DNA from: a virus
Virus record (IMG/VR): IMGVR_UViG_3300030382_001359
Coordinates: 1 to 32,470 of that record
DNA: 32,470 nucleotides
Reading direction: 5' to 3' (one strand)
The first letter of the stretch is position 1. Each line of letters opens with the position of its first letter. The notes below the pieces were generated by a model. The model worked only from the letters and a program-made list of their open reading frames with translations. It had not been told where the DNA came from and made no database searches. The translations under genes and the position numbers were made by a program. Shown one piece after another: positions 29,762 to 32,470 of the stretch.

Positions 29762-30753
29762 TGAGCGGATTGATTAGAAAAAATCAAGCTGGCGTTAGTG
29801 GACTGGTTGGGACAGACATGGACTTCCAGCGTTTCACAACCACCAGCGCAACATGGACTAAGCCAGACGGCGTTTCTGTTGTCTGGATAGAGTGCATCGG
29901 AGCAGGTGGTGGTGGCGGTGGAGGCATGGGTTCTGGTGGGTCAACTAGGAACGCAGGCGGTGGAGGCGGCGGGGCTATGGCCTGGGCTTGTTTTTCTGCT
30001 GACGCATTACCAGCCACATTAGCTATCGTTGCGGGCGATGGCGGCAATGCTGGTTCCGCTGGTTCTTCTGGCGGTGCTGGAGGAAACGGCGTAGCAGGAG
30101 GCAATTCCACTGTCACTGATGCTGACCCCACCCCAGATAAAATCATACTGCAAGCATTTGGTGGAGGGTTTGGGGCAGGAAGCTCAAATGGCACTTACGG
30201 AGGTGGCGGTGGCGGTGGGGGTACTGGAGCCGTAGGCGGTAACGCTTCTGGCGCAACAGAAGGTGATGGTGGCGACCCTACTATACAAGGCTCGACAGAG
30301 GGAAATTCACTAGCAGGCCGTGGTGGTAAGGGCGGCGATAATAGTGCCGCTGGTGGCAATGCAGAATATGGCGGTGGAGGCGGTGGTGGAGCCGCCGCTG
30401 GAGGAAGTTCGCTACACGGCGCAGGTGGCGGGGGTGCCGGTGGAACACTTGCAGACAATGGTACTGCTGGAGGGGCATGGTCAAGCTATGCCGTAGGCGG
30501 TGGAGGAGCCGCCGCTGATACTTTTGGAGAAGCTGGTACAGCAGGCCCCGATAGTGAGTTTGGTTGCGGCGGGGGCGGTGGCGGTGGTGCATCCAGTGGT
30601 TCAGCAGGCGGTGTCAATGGTGGCGCAGGAGGGGCAGGCGGTGTGCCTGGAGGCGGTGGTGGTTCCGGTGGAGTAGGAAGCACAGGTCAAAGTAAATCTG
30701 GCGGCGCAGGTGGAGCAGGTGGCAGAGGCGAGGTGAGAATATGGGCCTGGTAA
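29761..30753 (+). CDS. Glycine-rich adhesin-like protein 2
   Basis: A 330-residue protein from the ATG at 29761, whose A is the last base of the upstream stop; an ATG four codons earlier lies within the upstream gene and breaks the MSGL(V/I) N-terminus shared with its paralogue. It begins MSGLIRKNQAGVSGLVGTDM and passes through FQRFTTTSATWTKPDGVSVV and the same blocks as paralogue 1: PTIQGS, SLAGRG, AEYGGGGGGGA, SSLHGAGGGG, GGAWSSY, FGCGGGG, GVPGGGGGSGG, ending GEVRIWAW. Loops between blocks differ from the neighbours. A probable receptor-binding role is inferred from the family pattern. Confidence 0.75.
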   Translation: MSGLIRKNQAGVSGLVGTDMDFQRFTTTSATWTKPDGVSVVWIECIGAGGGGGGGMGSGGSTRNAGGGGGGAMAWACFSADALPATLAIVAGDGGNAGSAGSSGGAGGNGVAGGNSTVTDADPTPDKIILQAFGGGFGAGSSNGTYGGGGGGGGTGAVGGNASGATEGDGGDPTIQGSTEGNSLAGRGGKGGDNSAAGGNAEYGGGGGGGAAAGGSSLHGAGGGGAGGTLADNGTAGGAWSSYAVGGGGAAADTFGEAGTAGPDSEFGCGGGGGGGASSGSAGGVNGGAGGAGGVPGGGGGSGGVGSTGQSKSGGAGGAGGRGEVRIWAW

Positions 30754-31712
30754 ATGCAAACGCAGTAGGAATGTCTGGCCTGGTTGCCGCTCCTGTCACT
30801 GTCCACACGGTCACGACTGACGGCTCCACGGCATATGTGATTCCAGCAGGGGCTACGCGGATTTACATTGAATGTATTGGAGCAGGTGGCGGTGGTGGTG
30901 GCGGTTCAAACGGCAACACCGATGCAGGGGGAGGCGGAGGGGGCGGTGCGATAGCGCGTGGTGTCTACGATGCCAAATCCATTCCAGCATCATTGACTAT
31001 TGCTGTAGGTGCAGGTGGAAATGGTGGCGCACTAGATACTTCTGGCACCATAGGCGGAAATTCATCAGTCACTGGTGGTACGTTTGCTCTGAAAGCATTT
31101 GGCGGTGGGCTGGGCTTTAAGTCCGGTACTGGTGCAAATGAAAGAGGCGGTGGTGGTGGTGGAGGCGGCACAGGTGCGGCTGGTTTGCCTGGGGCGGAAA
31201 ATGCAGGTGGTGCTGGCGGTGGCCCGACTATCCAAAGCTCATCTGTAGGTAATTCTCTAGGTGGTCGTGGCGGTGCAGGCTCAGGAACTAGCGGCACCGC
31301 TGGTTTCTCTGCCGAATATGGAGGCGGGGGTGGTGCGATTGGTTCGTCTGGTGCCCATTCCGCACACGCTGGAAGTTCCATATTCGGAGCAGGCGCGGGT
31401 GGTGCTGGGGGTGCTGGCAGTTCCGCCGGAGGACAAGGCGGGGCTTGGAGTTCATATACTGCTGGTGGGGCAGGAAATGCTGGAGGTCGTGCGGCGGCTG
31501 GGACTGCTGGTACAAGTAGAACCTACGGTTGCGGTAATGGCGGCGGCGGTGGTGGTGCTGGTCAATCTGGCACTGCTGGAGGCGCAGGGGGCGCAGGGGG
31601 AACTCCTGGCGGCGGAGGCGGTGGCGGCGGAGCGCATGGAGATGGCGGAGATACAGGTGCTGGCGTAGGCGGCGCAGGCGCAGACGGCGCAGTTAGAATC
31701 TATACATGGTAG
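30741..31712 (+). CDS. Glycine-rich adhesin-like protein 3
   Basis: A 323-residue protein. The ATG at 30741, with GAGG upstream, lies 13 bases inside the end of the previous gene. A second ATG at 30771 would align with the MSGLV start of the paralogues but has no usable spacing to a ribosome-binding site. Blocks: IECIGAGGGGGGG, PTIQSS, SLGGRG, AEYGGGGGA, SSIFGAGAGG, GGAWSSY, YGCGNGG, GTPGGGGGGGG and a terminal GAVRIYTW. Between blocks the sequence differs strongly from the other two, as expected for variable binding loops. Confidence 0.75.
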   Translation: MGLVNANAVGMSGLVAAPVTVHTVTTDGSTAYVIPAGATRIYIECIGAGGGGGGGSNGNTDAGGGGGGGAIARGVYDAKSIPASLTIAVGAGGNGGALDTSGTIGGNSSVTGGTFALKAFGGGLGFKSGTGANERGGGGGGGGTGAAGLPGAENAGGAGGGPTIQSSSVGNSLGGRGGAGSGTSGTAGFSAEYGGGGGAIGSSGAHSAHAGSSIFGAGAGGAGGAGSSAGGQGGAWSSYTAGGAGNAGGRAAAGTAGTSRTYGCGNGGGGGGAGQSGTAGGAGGAGGTPGGGGGGGGAHGDGGDTGAGVGGAGADGAVRIYTW

Positions 31713-31719
31713 GTAGATA

Positions 31720-32115
31720 ATGGGCAGATACGCAATGGTAGTAACGGCAAGCGGTCTGGTGGACAACGTGATTGTTTATGACGGTGTGTCTCCATTCACG
31801 CCACCGACAGGCATGGAACTGATTGAGGATACGGGTAGCGGAGTACCAGCGGAGCCAGGTGGCACATGGAACGGTTCGGCATTTGTTCGCGCTCCTGTGG
31901 TTGAAGTGCCAGCCGATGAAGCTCGTACTAGAGTATTGATGAATGAAGTAACTACCACTAAGAAATACGACGATGATGGCAACGAAGTAGACAAGACTGC
32001 TGATGAGATAGCCGCAGAGAAACTGGAGCTTAAAAACCTGCTGTTGAAAGAACTTGATGCTGGTGATTTGGCACAGGACAGGACGCAGATGCTACTCAGG
32101 TTAGAGCGTGAATAG
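31720..32115 (+). CDS. Fibre-associated small protein (chaperone or accessory candidate)
   Basis: A 131-residue protein. The N-terminal 60 residues (MGRYAMVVTASGLVDNVIVY followed by DGVSPFTPPTGMELIEDTG, then GGTWNGSAF) match the short domain common in proteins encoded beside phage tail fibres. The C-terminal half is helical and charged (AADEIAAEKLELKNLLLKEL type pattern, about 90-131). Such genes often encode fibre assembly or attachment factors. GGTA lies upstream of the ATG. Role inferred from context. Confidence 0.7.
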   Translation: MGRYAMVVTASGLVDNVIVYDGVSPFTPPTGMELIEDTGSGVPAEPGGTWNGSAFVRAPVVEVPADEARTRVLMNEVTTTKKYDDDGNEVDKTADEIAAEKLELKNLLLKELDAGDLAQDRTQMLLRLERE

Positions 32116-32123
32116 GAGAAAGT

Positions 32124-32426
32124 ATGTCGGACCAAGCAAATAAATTGAGCGCAGACATAATCGAAAACTTATTGAATGAAGTAGACCGACTGCAAAAATT
32201 TGAACAATTAGGCCCACGGGTAGCTGAACTTCAAAACTTCTTGAATCAAGTTATCCCTGCCTTTAAGAGTGGGGATATCACACCTGATAGAATTCAGATT
32301 CTAGAGAACGGAGACTTGCGTATCCTTCCTCCGCCTCCGGTAGACGCACCAATCACTGAAGTTTGTGTGCAAGAACCGAAAAAGAATGGGCAGAAACCTG
32401 ACAAGGCATTGTCCAATGCAAGCTAG
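32124..32426 (+). CDS. Small coiled-coil protein, unknown
   Basis: A 100-residue protein. Residues about 8-50 are helical with a heptad-like pattern (SADIIENLLNEVDRLQKFEQ, VAELQNFLNQVIPAFKSGD). They are followed by a short strand (IQILENGDLRIL), a PPPP turn and a Lys-rich tail. AGGAG precedes the ATG. It could be a small structural or lysis-region protein; no transmembrane segment is seen, so it is not an obvious holin. Confidence 0.65.
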   Translation: MSDQANKLSADIIENLLNEVDRLQKFEQLGPRVAELQNFLNQVIPAFKSGDITPDRIQILENGDLRILPPPPVDAPITEVCVQEPKKNGQKPDKALSNAS

Positions 32427-32470
32427 CCAGCAGACTTACGAGGACGCCCAGTATCAAGCTTCTGAACCAA
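32416..32470 (+). CDS. Partial gene running off the right edge
   Basis: An ATG at 32416, within the end of the previous gene (11-bp overlap), opens a frame that reads MQASQQTYEDAQYQASEP to the edge of the window. AAGG lies about 9 bases upstream. Only 18 codons are visible, so the product is unknown and the call is tentative. Confidence 0.4.
   Translation, partial: MQASQQTYEDAQYQASEP

Noticed and set aside
28963-31381. Long minus-strand frames rich in Pro, Ala and Ser opposite the glycine-rich genes
   Set aside because: They are the complement of GGN glycine codons, which read as proline/alanine-rich frames; no ribosome-binding sites and no protein-like pattern.
1-32470. tRNA genes, CRISPR arrays, insertion sequences, attachment sites
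   Set aside because: Scanning for GGTTCGA-type T arms, regular spaced repeats, transposase motifs and integrase genes gave nothing I could support.

Overview
This window is a piece of a tailed double-stranded DNA bacteriophage genome. It carries the packaging and virion module of the phage and part of its small-gene arm. Gene density is very high, neighbouring genes often overlap (TAATG, TGATG or ATGA junctions), and the order terminase small subunit, large terminase, portal, scaffold, major capsid, tail and fibre is that of a phage. There is no integrase, tRNA, rRNA, insertion sequence or CRISPR array. The moderate base composition, strong Shine-Dalgarno sites and TTGACA/TATACT promoters point to a bacterial host that uses a standard housekeeping sigma factor. 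The host cannot be named from the sequence. The fibre-type proteins look like those of uncultured aquatic phages, which is an impression only.

Left arm (1-6700), read right to left: about 17 small genes on the minus strand, most of unknown function. Several are tiny cysteine-rich proteins. Recognisable members are an ASCH-domain protein (3927-4295) and a GP88-like cysteine-rich protein (4978-5850). The arm has internal TTGACA-type promoters that share an 18-bp GTATC...ATAC element or the same half-sites. It has long, nearly loop-free palindromes between genes, and families of stereotyped ribosome-binding leaders (GGAGACACCATG and variants). One plus-strand gene (1074-1373) interrupts the arm. 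It ends in a bidirectional terminator and is preceded by about 430 bp of gene-free sequence rich in potential RNA structure, including a compact candidate ncRNA at 682-769.

Centre (6692-7040): a divergent intergenic region with an A+T-rich promoter zone. It is followed by a repeat- and hairpin-rich segment just upstream of terS, the usual place for a cos or pac site.

Right arm (7041-32470), all plus strand: terS, a Cys-rich small protein, terL, portal, two unknown virion-associated genes, a 1577-residue giant protein (probably an internal or ejected virion protein), a 50-residue zinc-ribbon gene, a strong terminator, scaffold, major capsid, an HNH-like remnant, a ConA-like presumptive decoration protein, several connector or structural proteins, a beta-propeller-like tail protein, a fibre protein, three tandem glycine-rich adhesin-like paralogues, and fibre-associated small genes. 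No tape-measure gene lies between capsid and fibres. Together with a giant protein next to the portal and a propeller-like tail protein, this favours a short-tailed (podovirus-like) particle. That is an inference. Replication and lysis genes lie outside the window.
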